From NCBI RefSeq assembly GCF_028330965.1, contig NZ_JAQMUB010000033.1:1-64000 (forward strand): a stretch of DNA of 64,000 bases, read 5' to 3'. The stretch comes from Oscillatoria sp. CS-180. Lineage in GTDB: Bacteria > Cyanobacteriota > Cyanobacteriia > Phormidesmidales > Phormidesmidaceae. The stretch's first letter is position 1; each line of letters starts with the position of its first letter. The position numbers were made by a program, and so were the translations under genes. Under the pieces are notes generated by a model. The model saw only the letters and a list, made by a program, of their open reading frames with translations, searched no databases and was not told the DNA's origin. Shown here in pieces: positions 8,138-18,191 of the stretch.

Positions 8138-9754
8138 GTGTCTGAGACCAAATCAAAGCGTTCGCTTGCCAACATTGCCAGTATCGTTGCCGCTGCCACG
8201 CTCATCAGCAAAGTATTTGGGCTAGTGCGTCAGCAGGCGATCGCGGCTGCATTTGCGGTAGGGCCTGTGGCAGACGCCTACAACTTTGCCTATGTCATTC
8301 CGGGCTTTCTGCTGGTCCTATTAGGGGGCATCAACGGTCCATTTCACAGCGCTATCGTCAGTGTTGTTGCCAAACGTAAGCGGGAAGATATTGGCCCTCT
8401 GATCGAATCCATCAGTACCTTGGTGACCTTCGTTTTATTAGGCGTTGCCGTGGGAATGGTTGTGTTTGCAGGGCCGATCATCGATTTGGTCGCTCAGGGT
8501 TTGGATACTGGCAATCCCACAGCTATTGCAACACGAGCGATCGCCATTCGCCAGCTTCAGATTATGGCTCCAATGGCGATCTTCGCAGGACTCATCGGCA
8601 TTGGTTTTGGTACTCTCAACGCCGATGACCAATACTGGCTGCCCTCTGTCAGTCCCATGTTTTCTAGCATTGCGGTCATTATCGGTTTGGGATTACTGTA
8701 TGCGGCGATTGGCAGTGAGATATCCCGACCGACCTATTTCATGGTGGGTGGAGCCGTCTTGGCTGGAACTACCCTATTGGGTGCAGTGATGCAGTGGCTA
8801 GTGCAGCTTCCAGCACTGTGGCGATCGGGCCTAGGACGACTGCGGCTGCGATTCAATTGGCAAGACCCTGGCGTTCGCGATGTCTTCAGAATCTTGGTTC
8901 CCGCGACCATTTCCTCCGGCATGATGCAGATCAATGTCTTTACCGATCTGTTTTTTGCGTCTTACATTCCGGCAACCGCTGCCGCCTTGGGCTATGCCAA
9001 TTTGTTGGTACAGACTCCATTGGGCATCATCTCGAATGTTATTCTGGTTCCCTTTTTGCCCATTTTTGCTCGTCTTGCCGCTCCTGAGAACTGGCCTGAG
9101 CTAAAAGACCGCATTCGCCAAAGCCTAATGATGACGGCTTTGACCATGCTGCCGTTGGGAGCGTTCATTATGACGCTGGCGTTGCCCATCGTGCAGGTGG
9201 TTTACGAACGAGGTGCCTTTGATCTGGATGCTGCAGAAATTGTCACGGCGGTACTGGTTGCTTATGGTCTAGGGATGTTTGTGTACCTGGCGCGGGACGT
9301 CTTGGTGCGAGTCTATTATGCTCTCGGCGATGCCCAAACCCCTTTTCGCATCAGCTTAGTGAATATTGGCTTGAATGCAGTCTTGGATTACTTTTTCATT
9401 CGCTGGTTTGGCGCGCCGGGTTTGGTACTAGCTACAGTGGGTGTCAACATTGTTTCTACCTTGGCGATGGTCATTTTGTTAGACCGCAAGCTAAACGGCA
9501 TCCCCTGGCTGCGGTGGGGGCGCTCTATTGTCGTATTGACGGCACTCAGTGGCCTGGCAGGGTTAGCAACCTGGGGCACACGATTTGGCCTAGAGCAGGT
9601 TCTAGGGATGGAAGGATTTATTAATCGGCTGGTGCAGTTAGCGATCGCAGGTGTCATCGGTCTCGCTGTTTTCAGTCTGGGTACCCTTGTGCTTCGCATC
9701 CCAGAGGCAACCCTTCTCGTCAACCGCATCAAAGGACGTTTCATGCGGCGCTAG
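8138..9754 (+). CDS. murJ: Lipid II flippase MurJ (MviN family)
   Basis: Integral membrane flippase that moves lipid II across the cytoplasmic membrane for peptidoglycan synthesis. About 538 residues with 13-14 hydrophobic segments. The N-terminal signature ASIVAAATLISKVFGLVRQQ with AFAVGPVADAYNFAYVIPGFL, and the central LARDVLVRVYYALGDAQTPF segment, are characteristic of MurJ. A TTG at 8114 would add eight hydrophobic residues; GTG 8138 (MSETKSKRSL) gives the usual short polar N-terminus and is preferred. It converges with truB, leaving only 13 bases between the stops. Confidence 0.93.
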   Translation: MSETKSKRSLANIASIVAAATLISKVFGLVRQQAIAAAFAVGPVADAYNFAYVIPGFLLVLLGGINGPFHSAIVSVVAKRKREDIGPLIESISTLVTFVLLGVAVGMVVFAGPIIDLVAQGLDTGNPTAIATRAIAIRQLQIMAPMAIFAGLIGIGFGTLNADDQYWLPSVSPMFSSIAVIIGLGLLYAAIGSEISRPTYFMVGGAVLAGTTLLGAVMQWLVQLPALWRSGLGRLRLRFNWQDPGVRDVFRILVPATISSGMMQINVFTDLFFASYIPATAAALGYANLLVQTPLGIISNVILVPFLPIFARLAAPENWPELKDRIRQSLMMTALTMLPLGAFIMTLALPIVQVVYERGAFDLDAAEIVTAVLVAYGLGMFVYLARDVLVRVYYALGDAQTPFRISLVNIGLNAVLDYFFIRWFGAPGLVLATVGVNIVSTLAMVILLDRKLNGIPWLRWGRSIVVLTALSGLAGLATWGTRFGLEQVLGMEGFINRLVQLAIAGVIGLAVFSLGTLVLRIPEATLLVNRIKGRFMRR

Positions 9755-9767
9755 AGCGTTAGCAATT

Positions 9768-10676
9768 TTACGGAGGCGTAAAGACGACTTTAGGCAATAG
9801 GCGCGTTTCGTCTGTATCAGGAATGAAGGCCCATGCAGTAATGCCTAAAAAGCGATAGGTTGCATCAAAAACCTGATAGTGCGGACAGTTTAAGTCGGCA
9901 TCTCGAAAACGAAACGGAATCTTTTGGCCTTGCTGCCAACGTTTTGCCGGGTCTTCAGACAAAATAATGCGAGGCAGATGTTGCAGCAGAATTTCTGGGG
10001 CGATCGGGATGTATGTTCCAGCTTCGACTTGAGACTCTAGCTGCTCTAAAGAAAGGCTACTATCCAAGGTCAAGCCACTACTTTTGGTCCTCGTCAACGC
10101 GGATAGGGTTGCTCCAACACCCAAAACAGCGCCTAAATCCCGAGCAATGGAGCGAATATAGGTGCCTGCACCACAAGCAATATCCACCGTCAGCTCAGGA
10201 AACTCTCCAGGTTGCCAAGCCACAGGAGCAATGTGGTGTATTGTGACGGTTCGTTTGGGGACTTCTACGTCCTTCCCCTGACGAGCTAGGTCATACAAGC
10301 GTTTCCCCTTGACCTGAACAGCACTGTAGCGTGGCGGTATCTGTTCAAGCGTGCCAATAAAGGTTGAGAGGGCTGCGATCGCCCTGGCTTCCGCTAGATC
10401 GAGGGCAGGCTGAGAAGTCAATACCTCACCTTCCAAATCGTCGGTCGCCGTGGTTAGACCAAACCGAATGACGGCGCGATAGGCTTTATCGTCGGGTAGA
10501 AACTGAAGCAGACGAGTTGCCCGTCCTAGGGCGATCGGTAACACCCCACAGGCGGCTGGATCTAGGGTGCCACCGTGCCCGACTTTTTTGAGCGTCAGTA
10601 GCCGCCGAATTTTCGCAACACAATCATGGGACGTCCATCCGATTGGCTTATGTAGGTTAAGAAATCCAGCTATCAC
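9768..10676 (-). CDS. truB: tRNA pseudouridine(55) synthase TruB
   Basis: Converts uridine 55 in the T-loop of tRNAs to pseudouridine. The N-terminus GFLNLHKPIGWTSHDCV, the catalytic motif GHGGTLDPAACGVLPIALGRATR with the nucleophilic Asp, the AYRAVIRFG strand, the PPRYSAVQVKGKRLYDLAR motif and CGAGTYIRSIARDLG are all diagnostic. A C-terminal PUA-like extension covers about residues 230-300. A longer reading begins with TTG at 10703, but GTG 10676 (MIAGFLNLHKP) matches where homologues start. Confidence 0.94.
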   Translation of the reverse strand: MIAGFLNLHKPIGWTSHDCVAKIRRLLTLKKVGHGGTLDPAACGVLPIALGRATRLLQFLPDDKAYRAVIRFGLTTATDDLEGEVLTSQPALDLAEARAIAALSTFIGTLEQIPPRYSAVQVKGKRLYDLARQGKDVEVPKRTVTIHHIAPVAWQPGEFPELTVDIACGAGTYIRSIARDLGAVLGVGATLSALTRTKSSGLTLDSSLSLEQLESQVEAGTYIPIAPEILLQHLPRIILSEDPAKRWQQGQKIPFRFRDADLNCPHYQVFDATYRFLGITAWAFIPDTDETRLLPKVVFTPP

Positions 10677-10915
10677 AGGCAATAGCAACTGAACATCGAG
10701 CAAGTAGACACAAGAGACACCTCTTGACTAAAAAGGTCTCCAATGGAGTCCATGAGTAAAAGATAACTTGAGACGAGTTTACCCATTGGTGGTCCCAATC
10801 GCTCTCTGTCTCATAGGACTTACACATGCCCCTTTTGCATACCCTAATCCTAAAGAACATTGAATCCAGCTTCCTCACACTTGGGGATTAATGAGCCAAA
10901 GTCGGATTGATAGCT

Positions 10916-10962
10916 TTAGTCATCTAGACCCGCATCCGGGTGCACGAACCCATAGCCAGAGG
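10916..10962 (+). repeat. Dispersed intergenic repeat, copy C (short form)
   Basis: Begins ttagtcatctag, identical to copy A at 20777, and ends atagccagagg, like the ends of copies A and B. It shares a gcatccgggtgc hairpin core with copy B (gcgtccgggcgc) in which arm bases co-vary. Relative to B it lacks about 16 central bases. Confidence 0.55.
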
Positions 10963-11002
10963 GTCGCCGTCTTGTTCTAACGGAACTGACGACGGCGACC
11001 CT
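10960..11002 (-). terminator. Long inverted repeat 3' of chlN (possible terminator or mRNA end)
   Basis: Perfect 12-bp arms at 10960-10971 and 10991-11002 (agggtcgccgtc / gacggcgaccct) enclose 19 bases that can form an inner gttc/gaac stem. It lies 54 bases beyond the chlN stop. No T-run follows on the minus strand, so it may stabilise or define the mRNA 3' end rather than act as a classic intrinsic terminator. Confidence 0.5.
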
Positions 11003-11055
11003 TTGCATAAGTCTTATCTCATTGCGATCGTGCAGAGGTTGTTGCCTGCATTGAC

Positions 11056-12483
<1,428 letters not shown>

Positions 12484-12576
12484 CTAAAGTGTTTGAAGAT
12501 CCCGACAGTCCCAGGGTTGAGGCTGGAGAGAGCGATCGCAGACCAGACAGACGGGAGCGATCATCCTGCAAGCTCG

Positions 12577-12930
12577 CTAGAGCTGATCTGCCGAATCTGG
12601 CAGCATGCGTGCCCCTTCGTTGTCTGCCTCTAATGTGGTTGGCCTATTGCCCTTGTCCAAAACCATCTCGGGGTCAAAATTTAGTCCCAAGACCTCAACT
12701 AGGGCGTCTTCATCCGAGTTGAGCTGATAGAACGGCACCATCAGGTTGCCTAACTTTGGCTCTAGAGCATTGACGACTCCTAGAATCAGTAAGGACGACG
12801 GACGACGACCGCCATCAGGCGTTCTCACCGACGTCATACGCATCTGGAGTTCCAACCATTGCCGATTGGATTGCACATAGTCCAACCACTTTTGGCGAAT
12901 AACCGATACGAAGTTTTCGAAGAAGGCCAT
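12577..12930 (-). CDS. DUF5331 family protein between chlL and chlN
   Basis: A 117-residue soluble protein beginning MAFFENFVSVIRQKWLDYVQ, with a central basic/hydrophobic segment (PSSLLILGVVNALEPKLGNL) and an acidic tail. It resembles the cyanobacterial DUF5331 family, which often sits beside the dark protochlorophyllide reductase genes. No cysteines suggest it does not bind the Fe-S clusters itself. Function is unknown; a role in assembly or stability of the ChlL/ChlN/ChlB system is inferred from position alone. It lies 108 bases before chlN and 204 bases after chlL. Confidence 0.85.
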   Translation of the reverse strand: MAFFENFVSVIRQKWLDYVQSNRQWLELQMRMTSVRTPDGGRRPSSLLILGVVNALEPKLGNLMVPFYQLNSDEDALVEVLGLNFDPEMVLDKGNRPTTLEADNEGARMLPDSADQL

Positions 12931-13069
12931 CGCTTTGCCTCAATCCGTTGCGTTCAAACGCCTCATGATAGATGAAAAACATCTAAAGAGAGAGGAAATT
13001 TCGCGGCAACGTTACGGTTTCCCAAGACTGATTAGGGTTTTTAGCTTTACTAAGCTGGCTTTTAACTTG

Positions 13070-13116
13070 ATCTGCCCAAGCTATTGATAGATTCATTGGG
13101 CTCCGCTTGAGCAGAT
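13070..13116 (-). promoter_or_regulatory. Intercistronic hairpin between chlL and DUF5331
   Basis: Twelve-base arms at 13070-13081 and 13105-13116 (atctgcccaagc / gcttgagcagat) pair with a single mismatch, starting 19 bases beyond the chlL stop. No T-run follows on the minus strand, which suggests an mRNA-stabilising or attenuating structure that separates chlL expression from the downstream genes. Confidence 0.45.
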
Positions 13117-13134
13117 TTATCGATCAAATCAGCG

Positions 13135-13998
13135 TTAGACCATCATCAGATCAAGCTCAGAGTCTGCCTGAGGGGCACTTTCGGGCGGATTGAGATAGAA
13201 GTCTGACAGTAAGGCAAACAATTCCCGATCCTTGGTCTCGCTGGGAATAACGCCCTCTGGCTGAGCCAAAATTTGATCAGCAATGTTGAGATAGTACTGA
13301 GCAACAGCATTCAGTGAAGGATCGGTTTCAGCCATCTCAAAAACGGTTTTGCCCTTCACCCGGGAAATTCGAATGTCCTCGATCAACGGCAGAATCTCTA
13401 AAACGGGCATCGGCACCTGTTCAATATATTTATCAATCAGGTCGCGTTTAGAGGTGCGGTTACCGATGAGACCCGCGAGACGGAGCTGATGAGTTCGCGC
13501 TTTTTCCCGAACTGATGCAGCAATGCGGTTGGCAGCAAATAACGCATCGAAGCCGTTATCAGTGACGATCATGCAATAGTCAGAGTAGTTCAGGGGTGCC
13601 GCAAATCCACCACACACTACATCGCCTAGGACATCAAACAGAATGACATCGTACTCATCAAAGGCATTGAGTTCCTTCAACAGCTTGACGGTCTCACCGA
13701 CGACATAGCCACCGCAGCCGGCACCCGCCGGAGGCCCTCCAGCTTCGACACAATCGACGCCGGCATAGCCCTTGTAGATTACATCTTCGGGCCAAACGTC
13801 TTCGTAATGAAAGCTTTTATCTTTCAGGGTGTCGATAATCGTTGGGATAAGGAAGCCTGTCAGGGTGAAGGTGCTGTCGTGTTTGGGGTCACACCCAATC
13901 TGAAGCACCTTTTTGCCTCGCTTAGCAAGGGCAACGGAGATGTTGCAGCTGGTGGTGGATTTACCAATACCACCTTTACCGTAGACGGAGAGTTTCAC
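13135..13998 (-). CDS. chlL: Light-independent protochlorophyllide reductase iron-sulfur ATP-binding protein
   Basis: NifH-like dimeric reductase that delivers electrons to ChlN-ChlB with ATP hydrolysis. The P-loop [15 protein letters not shown] lies at the very start. The two cluster-ligand cysteines are in [16 protein letters not shown] and [18 protein letters not shown]. Length about 287 is typical. A TTG at 14013 would add five residues; GTG 13998 ([10 protein letters not shown]) matches the family start and has GGAG upstream. A long hairpin lies upstream at about 14.3 kb. Confidence 0.97.
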   Translation of the reverse strand: MKLSVYGKGGIGKSTTSCNISVALAKRGKKVLQIGCDPKHDSTFTLTGFLIPTIIDTLKDKSFHYEDVWPEDVIYKGYAGVDCVEAGGPPAGAGCGGYVVGETVKLLKELNAFDEYDVILFDVLGDVVCGGFAAPLNYSDYCMIVTDNGFDALFAANRIAASVREKARTHQLRLAGLIGNRTSKRDLIDKYIEQVPMPVLEILPLIEDIRISRVKGKTVFEMAETDPSLNAVAQYYLNIADQILAQPEGVIPSETKDRELFALLSDFYLNPPESAPQADSELDLMMV

Positions 13999-14502
13999 AG
14001 GCGATCGCTCCAAAGCGTTCTTGTCAAAAGATCACTGCAGAAGAAAATCGCCACCTAGCGCGTCCATCCACAGCGATTGAAAATAGATAAACTCGCCGCG
14101 ATGAAGCAGCGAGGGTTTTCGGCTTGATTAGCATTATGGGCAAGGGATTTCCAAATTGTAAGGGGGCCGAAGATCAAACAAGCTATGCAAACGGAGCAGA
14201 GGAACGTCTGGAATTCAATTATCAGCTCAATCTTCTAAAAAGCCTGTTCATGCCGCAAAATTCTATTAAATTCAAATTTAATGAACAGTTTTTAGTTTTG
14301 TCGAACAAAAGACAAAAACTAAAAACTGTCTTTTTCCTTAAGCCATCAGAGTTCTGTATCAGGATTAGCAATTCTTGTCAGCCTAATCGGGGGAACTGCG
14401 GAGTCTGTAGAAGCGCGGTTCAGGTGGGTTCAGCAAGATTACTCCCTTTTTTATTAAGAACAGTCAATTTTTTGAGGCGCTGCTCTTGCCTAAACGATTT
14501 GG
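13999..14502. other. Region upstream of chlL, with a long hairpin
   Basis: About 500 AT-rich bases between a minus-strand hypothetical gene and chlL. It should hold the chlL promoter. The only strong structure is the hairpin at 14285-14329. A plus-strand reading frame crosses the region but looks like chance. Confidence 0.55.
14285..14336 (+). terminator. Long hairpin with T-rich tail, orphan terminator-like element
   Basis: Arms at 14285-14302 (acagtttttagttttgtc) and 14311-14329 pair over 18 bp with a single bulged A. The loop is gaacaaaa and ctttttcc follows on the plus strand. The shape is that of a plus-strand terminator, but no plus-strand gene is recognisable upstream. It could terminate an unannotated transcript or antisense RNA, or be a small mobile hairpin element. 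Confidence 0.5.
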
Positions 14503-15456
14503 CTACGGAGTCGTATCAGAAGCTGTTTCTGGCTGTAACTCAATGCCGATGCCAAGTTCGCCGCCCAGTACTGAGTCGCCGGTCGTTTCGTCTGTTCGCT
14601 CCACCAGAGGCGAATAATCAATTCCATCTAGTCCTTGTTCTTGACGATAGCGAAGGACTTCATCGTGAACTTCATGGGCAATTTCCAGCGCCGTTTTGGA
14701 GGGAGGGGGTGAAGCTTCTAGTAGGTTGAATTTGAACATAACCTGCTTAATCAGCAGCTTTTTGGTCTCAGGATCCAAACTGATATCTAGATTGAGCTCG
14801 ACTTTGCTCCTGGTTACCGACTGAACAGCGCGTTCTACTAAACCTTCTCCAATTTCAACGGCAGAGGGCTTGAACTCATGAACGTAGGCGACCACAACAT
14901 CCTGCGTAGAGGTAACAGCATCCTGCTTGTTGATACACTGCATGACGGTCTCGGCCAACAGCGTCCACTTAGGGTCGATAGTGCGTTGCATTGCTGATTG
15001 CCAGTCAAACTGGTTGCTGAGCACATCGATTAAACGCTTACCTTCGTCTCGTGCAATTTTAGCGTCTTCAACAATGGGCAATACGGTGGCCACAATCGTC
15101 TGAATTTTGAGGGTGTTTAAATCGGGAGAAAACTTTTGAATATAGGCATCCAACGTTATTCTGGCCCTGTTCTCCAAAGTTTCTCGCCACTGCTTTGTTC
15201 GAGTTGCGATCGCCTGCTCCCCTTCATCCCAAACCTGTTCTGCCACCTGAGTGAGATCAAAGCCTTGAACTAGCTCGTTGACCCAGGTCTCGATTTCTAG
15301 CCCGTGAATCACTAAATCGCCTACCTTTGCTTTGACCGTTAGCAACGCGCCTGCGATCGCCCTGGCCTCCGCGATCGTGTCACCCCCGTAATTATGAATG
15401 TAGGCGTATAGGGCCTTTCTTAAAGAAGTTAAGGTTGTGGCATCGAGCGTTGTCAT
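14503..15456 (-). CDS. Conserved hypothetical protein, about 317 aa
   Basis: A soluble, helix-rich acidic protein with no signal peptide. I do not recognise a characterised domain. It begins MTTLDATTLTSLRKALYAYI, has several predicted amphipathic helices (DTIAEARAIAGALLTVKAKV, EQVWDEGEQAIATRTKQW) and an acidic C-terminal tail. An upstream GTG/TTG extension to 15504 would add 16 residues; ATG 15456 is preferred. It lies upstream of chlL on the same strand but about 500 bases away, so co-transcription is doubtful. Confidence 0.72.
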   Translation of the reverse strand: MTTLDATTLTSLRKALYAYIHNYGGDTIAEARAIAGALLTVKAKVGDLVIHGLEIETWVNELVQGFDLTQVAEQVWDEGEQAIATRTKQWRETLENRARITLDAYIQKFSPDLNTLKIQTIVATVLPIVEDAKIARDEGKRLIDVLSNQFDWQSAMQRTIDPKWTLLAETVMQCINKQDAVTSTQDVVVAYVHEFKPSAVEIGEGLVERAVQSVTRSKVELNLDISLDPETKKLLIKQVMFKFNLLEASPPPSKTALEIAHEVHDEVLRYRQEQGLDGIDYSPLVERTDETTGDSVLGGELGIGIELQPETASDTTP

Positions 15457-15625
15457 GACAAAACCTCGAAGAGCAATCTCGAAGGGCAGTATGAGTTGCC
15501 TCAAGAATAACTTCCCTACATTAGAAAAAGTTGTTTTCGAAGATATCCTTCCCTGCGCATTGACCTGGGATCGGGTTGTTCCCTGTGGTAGAACAATAAG
15601 ATCACGACGTGTAGGAGAAAAAGAG

Positions 15626-16240
15626 ATGAGCTTATCGCGTTGGGTGCATGGCGCTGCTGTATCTGGGGTTCTGACGATGAGTGCGAGTGGGGCGATCGCC
15701 CAAATGCCTCCTGAAAGAACGCTAGAGCCTCCTGCTGAACAAACATCTCCTACCGAGCAGACCGAGTCTCAGCCCGATGCGGGTGAACCTGAAACGTTCA
15801 AAACCTACACTCTAAACGACACGTTTTCTATCACCGTTCCCCAAGACTGGCTCGTTGATGGAGACGAAGCCGAAAATTATGCTCTGATCACAAGCTACAG
15901 CCCAGAAAGCGAGACTCCTCAGCAGGACGACATTAGAACTGAGGTGAGCCTAGTCGCGGAATCGCCTGATACCTATGTAGGCCGCGAAATTGATGCCCTG
16001 ATCCAAGGGGGATATGTGATTGACTCTTATGGTGTGGCTTCGGTGGGTGGAAACAAAGCTTTCCGGGTCTGGATTATCGATTTGCCAGGTGATTTCACCC
16101 ATCAGGTCATTACTTTTATTGGCTATGAAAACGGCAACACAGCTCGACTCATTTCCTATTTCAATGACGATTCACCCACCACGACGGACATGATCGTTAA
16201 TCTGCATCAATCTTTTGAATTGAACTTAGAAGAAGAATAA
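15626..16240 (+). CDS. Secreted hypothetical protein, about 204 aa
   Basis: An exported protein with a signal peptide (residues about 1-25, MSLSRWVHGAAVSGVLTMSA ending AIAQ), a Pro/Glu/Thr-rich linker (about 28-55), and a C-terminal domain that resembles small periplasmic PsbP/DUF1795-like folds: FSITVPQDWLVDGDEAENYALITS, then a strand-rich tail. This fold suggestion is an inference from the YTLNDTFSITVPQDW pattern. An AGGAGA ribosome-binding site 7 bases before ATG 15626 decides the start over an upstream in-frame ATG at 15437. The gene ends 48 bases before the amidotransferase gene, so the two may share a transcript. Confidence 0.75.
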   Translation: MSLSRWVHGAAVSGVLTMSASGAIAQMPPERTLEPPAEQTSPTEQTESQPDAGEPETFKTYTLNDTFSITVPQDWLVDGDEAENYALITSYSPESETPQQDDIRTEVSLVAESPDTYVGREIDALIQGGYVIDSYGVASVGGNKAFRVWIIDLPGDFTHQVITFIGYENGNTARLISYFNDDSPTTTDMIVNLHQSFELNLEEE

Positions 16241-16288
16241 TGCCTGCTAGAGTGGGCGAAAGACTGGAACCTATTGCTGTCGCCCCAT

Positions 16289-17008
16289 ATGAGCCCAATT
16301 CTAGTTGTCGTCCACCAAGCCACGTCGAACCCAGGATTAGTGGGGGAGAAGCTGCGATCGCGGGGCTATCACCTAGATATTCGGTGTCCCGCGTTGGGAG
16401 ATCCTTTACCAACATCATTGAAAGATTATGCTGGCGCAATCATCTTCGGTGGTCCCATGAGTGCCAATGATGGTGCCACTCTACCCTTCATCCAGACTGA
16501 AATCGACTGGGTGGCAGCGATCGCCCTCCGATCAGGCAAACCTTATCTCGGCATTTGTTTAGGTGCTCAAATTCTGGCGAAAGCACTTCAAGCTAACGTG
16601 ATGCCTCATCCGACTGGGCAAAGAGAAATTGGCTACTTCGACTTGAGACCCACTGCTGCTGGGCTTCCCTACATCCCCCAATCGATGGCAGTCTACCATT
16701 GGCATAACGAAGGTTTCACTCTGCCCGCAGAAGCCGTACAGTTAGCGGAGGGAGATACTTTCAAAAACCAAGCCTTTCGCTACGGACAAACGGCTTTTGG
16801 CCTTCAGTTTCACCCCGAAATTACAGCCCAACTCATTGATGAATGGACGACCCGAGGGGGAGACCAACTCACTTTCCCGGGCGCACAGCCCCGCGAAAGT
16901 CATTTTCACAATCACAAAAAATATGGTCACCAAGTCGATCTCTGGCTAGAGACCTTTCTTGACGCTTGGCTTAACAGCACCGCTTTAACGACTCAACAAC
17001 CTGCCTGA
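16289..17008 (+). CDS. Class I glutamine amidotransferase (GMP synthase-like domain)
   Basis: Stand-alone class I glutamine amidotransferase of about 239 residues. The nucleophile elbow KPYLGICLGAQILAKAL supplies the catalytic Cys, and FGLQFHPEITAQLIDEW supplies the His-x-Glu pair, so the triad is complete. An FGGPMSANDG oxyanion segment precedes it. Such proteins hydrolyse glutamine, or gamma-glutamyl compounds, to release ammonia. The actual acceptor is unknown because no synthase partner is adjacent. ATG 16289 (MSPILVVVHQ) is preferred to a TTG five codons upstream. Confidence 0.88.
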   Translation: MSPILVVVHQATSNPGLVGEKLRSRGYHLDIRCPALGDPLPTSLKDYAGAIIFGGPMSANDGATLPFIQTEIDWVAAIALRSGKPYLGICLGAQILAKALQANVMPHPTGQREIGYFDLRPTAAGLPYIPQSMAVYHWHNEGFTLPAEAVQLAEGDTFKNQAFRYGQTAFGLQFHPEITAQLIDEWTTRGGDQLTFPGAQPRESHFHNHKKYGHQVDLWLETFLDAWLNSTALTTQQPA

Positions 17009-17062
17009 TCCAAATTTCAGATGTAAAGCTGCAACCCACCCGAGCGATTCTCCACAAGTCAC

Positions 17063-17092
17063 TTCTAAAACTCAAAATTCAAAACTCAAAAC
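17063..17092 (+). repeat. Heptanucleotide tandem repeat (STRR-like)
   Basis: Roughly four units of a 7-base motif (ctaaaa.., ctcaaaa, ttcaaaa, ctcaaaa), followed by a pyrimidine-rich stretch to about 17145 (ctccctttctccccctcact). Similar short tandem repeats are common between genes in cyanobacteria. Confidence 0.6.
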
Positions 17093-17203
17093 TAACCTCA
17101 CTCCATAACTCCCTTTCTCCCCCTCACTCTCCCCTCACTCCGCAGCCATCTTGTGGAAAAGTAGGTCATATGATGTGGAAAAAAGGATAAAGCTGGGGAA
17201 ATT

Positions 17204-18067
17204 GTGAGAATTGGAATTTTAGGAACTGGGCTGATGGGTGCGCCAATGGCGCTGAGATTACAGACTTGCGGTCACGATGTCATGGCCTACAATCGCTCTG
17301 CTGATAAGCTAAAACCGCTGATCAACCAAGGTATTCACGCTGTTGCTACTCCAGCTGAGGTGATTAGTGCGTGTGAATGCACCTTGCTGATGCTGTCGGA
17401 TGTAGCAGCGATCGCCTCCCTGCTCTCCTCTCCCGACAGTCAGGCTGCCTTGAAGAACCGCACAGTTATTCAAATGGGAACCATTTCCCCTGATCAGAGC
17501 CGTGAATTAGCGACCAGCGTTACTAATGCGGACGGTAGCTACATCGAAGCGCCCGTTTTGGGTAGCATTCCGCAGGTCAAAGATGGCAGCCTTATTGTCA
17601 TGGTTGGCAGTACGCCAGAGCAGTTCACCACCTGGCAACCCGTGTTGCAATGCTTGGGGGAACCAATCCTGCACATTGGACCGGTGGGTGCAGGAGCAGC
17701 CGTCAAGTTAGCGATGAATCAACTCATCGGTTCGCTCACCACCGCCTTCTCCCTAAGTTTGGCGTTAGTTCAGCGAGAAGACATTGACGTTGAAACCTTT
17801 ATGGAGATTGTCCGCAATAGTGCTCTCTATGCGCCTACCTTTGACAAAAAACTGAATCGTATGTGCGATCGCAACTTTGCCAATCCCAATTTCCCCACCA
17901 AGCATCTGCTCAAAGACATGCGCCTCTTCTCTCAAGCCGCCATTGCTGCGGGGCTTTCCCCTACGCTGGCAGATAGCGTTGCCGAGATTATTGAAGGGGC
18001 GATCGCTCAGGGATATGCCGATCAGGATTATTCAGCCCTCTATGCCGCAGTGGATGTCGAGGCATAA
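17204..18067 (+). CDS. NAD(P)-dependent beta-hydroxyacid dehydrogenase (glyoxylate/succinic semialdehyde reductase-like)
   Basis: Member of the 3-hydroxyisobutyrate dehydrogenase superfamily, most like glyoxylate/succinate-semialdehyde reductases. The Rossmann motif GILGTGLMGAPMALRL starts at residue 3, the substrate-binding segment APVLGSIPQVKDGSL is near 110, and the catalytic Lys lies in GAGAAVKLAMNQLIGS. Length 287 is standard. GTG at 17204 puts the Rossmann strand at the N-terminus, as in the family. The next gene, a GMC oxidoreductase, begins 124 bases downstream on the same strand. Confidence 0.9.
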   Translation: MRIGILGTGLMGAPMALRLQTCGHDVMAYNRSADKLKPLINQGIHAVATPAEVISACECTLLMLSDVAAIASLLSSPDSQAALKNRTVIQMGTISPDQSRELATSVTNADGSYIEAPVLGSIPQVKDGSLIVMVGSTPEQFTTWQPVLQCLGEPILHIGPVGAGAAVKLAMNQLIGSLTTAFSLSLALVQREDIDVETFMEIVRNSALYAPTFDKKLNRMCDRNFANPNFPTKHLLKDMRLFSQAAIAAGLSPTLADSVAEIIEGAIAQGYADQDYSALYAAVDVEA

Positions 18068-18191
18068 GGCAGCCTGGAAAATCGAGATATTAGGAACGCT
18101 TGTTACAAAATTCTTTGATAAGAAATTTTGTTCCGAAGACGGGATGAACGCGATGTAGTGATTTGGGAACCCCTCAATCACGCTGAGCCTA

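Larger units (their letters stand above)
10677..11055. other. Intergenic region downstream of chlN, upstream of truB
   Basis: About 380 bases without a convincing gene. It holds a copy of a dispersed repeat (10916-10962) and a long perfect inverted repeat (10960-11002), both listed separately. The truB promoter should lie in 10680-10900. Confidence 0.6.

Noticed and set aside
14124-14729. 201-codon plus-strand frame upstream of chlL
   Set aside because: It runs through a terminator-like hairpin and then antisense to the 14503-15456 gene. Composition is not protein-like.
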